A stretch of 64,000 nucleotides of DNA, from the NCBI RefSeq assembly GCF_004784475.1, contig NZ_SRRT01000003.1, forward strand, positions 682,001 through 746,000, read 5' to 3'. A model generated the notes under the pieces. The model was not told the origin of the DNA and searched no databases. It worked only from the letters and a program-made list of their open reading frames with translations. This DNA is from Streptomyces bauhiniae (GTDB lineage Bacteria; Actinomycetota; Actinomycetes; Streptomycetales; Streptomycetaceae). Position 1 is the first letter of the stretch, and each line of letters opens with the position of its first letter. A program made the translations under genes and the position numbers. This document shows, one piece after another, positions 63,516-64,000 of this stretch.

Positions 63516-64000
63516 TCAGTCCACCAGATCCCGCACCACCGCGTCCGCCAGCAGGCGGCCGCGCAGGGTGAGGGTGGCGCGGCCCTCGGCGTAGGGCTCG
63601 GGGTTCAGCAGGCCGTCCGCAAGGGCGCGGGCGGCGGCGGCCAGACCGGCCGGCTTGAGCAGGGTCAGGGGGACGCCGTCGCGCAGGCGGAGCTCCAGGA
63701 GGATGCGTTCGACGCGGCGGTCCTCGTCGGAGAGGAGTTCGCGGCCCGCGCCGGGGGTGCGGCCGGCGGCGAGGGCGGCGGCGTAGGCGCCGGGGTGTTT
63801 GACGTTCCACCAGCGCACCCCGCCGACGTGACTGTGGGCGCCGGGGCCGGCGCCCCACCAGTCGGCGCCGCGCCAGTACAGCTCGTTGTGCAGGCAGCGG
63901 GCGGCCTCGGTGGTGGCCCAGTTGGACACCTCGTACCAGTGCATACCGGCCGCGGTGAGCAGCTCCTCGGCGATGAGGTACCGGTCGGCGTGCACGTCGT
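63516..64000 (-). CDS. hemW: Coproporphyrinogen III oxidase-like radical SAM protein (HemW), 5' end outside window
   Basis: C-terminal ~160 residues of a HemW/HemN-like radical SAM protein (heme chaperone in most bacteria). Visible segments: YEVSNWATTEAARCLHNELYWRGADWWGAGPGAHSH, ERILLELRLRDGVPL, and the C-terminal winged-helix-like end LTLRGRLLADAVVRDLVD. The radical SAM CxxxCxxC motif would lie outside the window, so catalytic status cannot be checked. Conserved position next to dnaJ-hrcA in Streptomyces. Confidence 0.9.
   Translation of the reverse strand, partial: DVHADRYLIAEELLTAAGMHWYEVSNWATTEAARCLHNELYWRGADWWGAGPGAHSHVGGVRWWNVKHPGAYAAALAAGRTPGAGRELLSDEDRRVERILLELRLRDGVPLTLLKPAGLAAAARALADGLLNPEPYAEGRATLTLRGRLLADAVVRDLVD

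Overview
The window is very G+C-rich with almost exclusively G/C third codon positions, many GTG starts, and DUF397/DUF5753 and MmyB-type XRE regulators, so it is Streptomyces chromosome or a very close relative. The order glyS - znuACB - zur - uppS - recO - leuA - era - ybeY - phoH - rnz - hrcA - dnaJ - hemW is the conserved core arrangement of that genus. Accessory genes are interspersed.

Layout. 1-4.4 kb: end of a glycogen-debranching enzyme, a membrane LTA-synthase-like sulfatase-fold protein, and dusB. 4.5-11.7 kb: transporter/regulator block with two 14-TM MFS exporters, an MmyB-type XRE regulator sharing a duplicated operator-like element with its divergent exporter, a serine hydrolase, a TetR regulator and an aldo/keto reductase with a perfect palindrome in its promoter. 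11.8-19.2 kb: glyS, the zinc-uptake operon with two Zur-box-like sites, zur, a YcxB-like protein, uppS and recO. 19.4-25.1 kb: a secreted PGRP-type amidase, an XRE/DUF397 pair facing a two-gene micro-operon, a questin-oxidase-like protein and an EF-hand protein. 25.2-28.1 kb: an NB-ARC/TPR (NLR-like) ATPase divergent from a two-TM protein; both carry a glycine-rich motif (one copy in the ATPase, two in the membrane protein) that looks like a bacterial amyloid signalling sequence. The ATPase gene has the only in-frame TTA codon I found in the window.

28.1-36.9 kb: a DUF3052 protein, a TerB-like protein, leuA with a Leu-rich leader peptide, a protealysin-like M4 protease with an adjacent emfourin-like inhibitor, an SDR gene driven by an ECF41-type promoter and facing an ECF41 sigma factor, a GH1 beta-glucosidase and era. 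37.0-45.8 kb: the conserved phoH-ybeY-CBS-(cdd-like)-era neighbourhood, interrupted by an amtB-glnK pair and by an XRE/MFS/LD-carboxypeptidase module. 46-49.6 kb: a PfkB kinase and a D-glucarate catabolic pair (kdgD-gudD). 49.7-49.8 kb: an unusual glycine-type tRNA-like gene with its own terminator on the minus strand. 50.1-57.6 kb: MFS, adenosine deaminase, RNase Z, HIT protein, tricorn protease and a lipoprotein. 57.7-64 kb: rsmE, a nitronate-monooxygenase-like protein, dnaJ-hrcA behind a perfect CIRCE element, an MBL hydrolase, a DUF3097 protein and the 3' end of hemW.

The most interesting candidates are the NLR-like/membrane-protein pair (possible conflict or cell-death module) and the noncanonical tRNA-Gly-like gene. 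All motif, promoter and repeat calls were made by eye; no searches were run.
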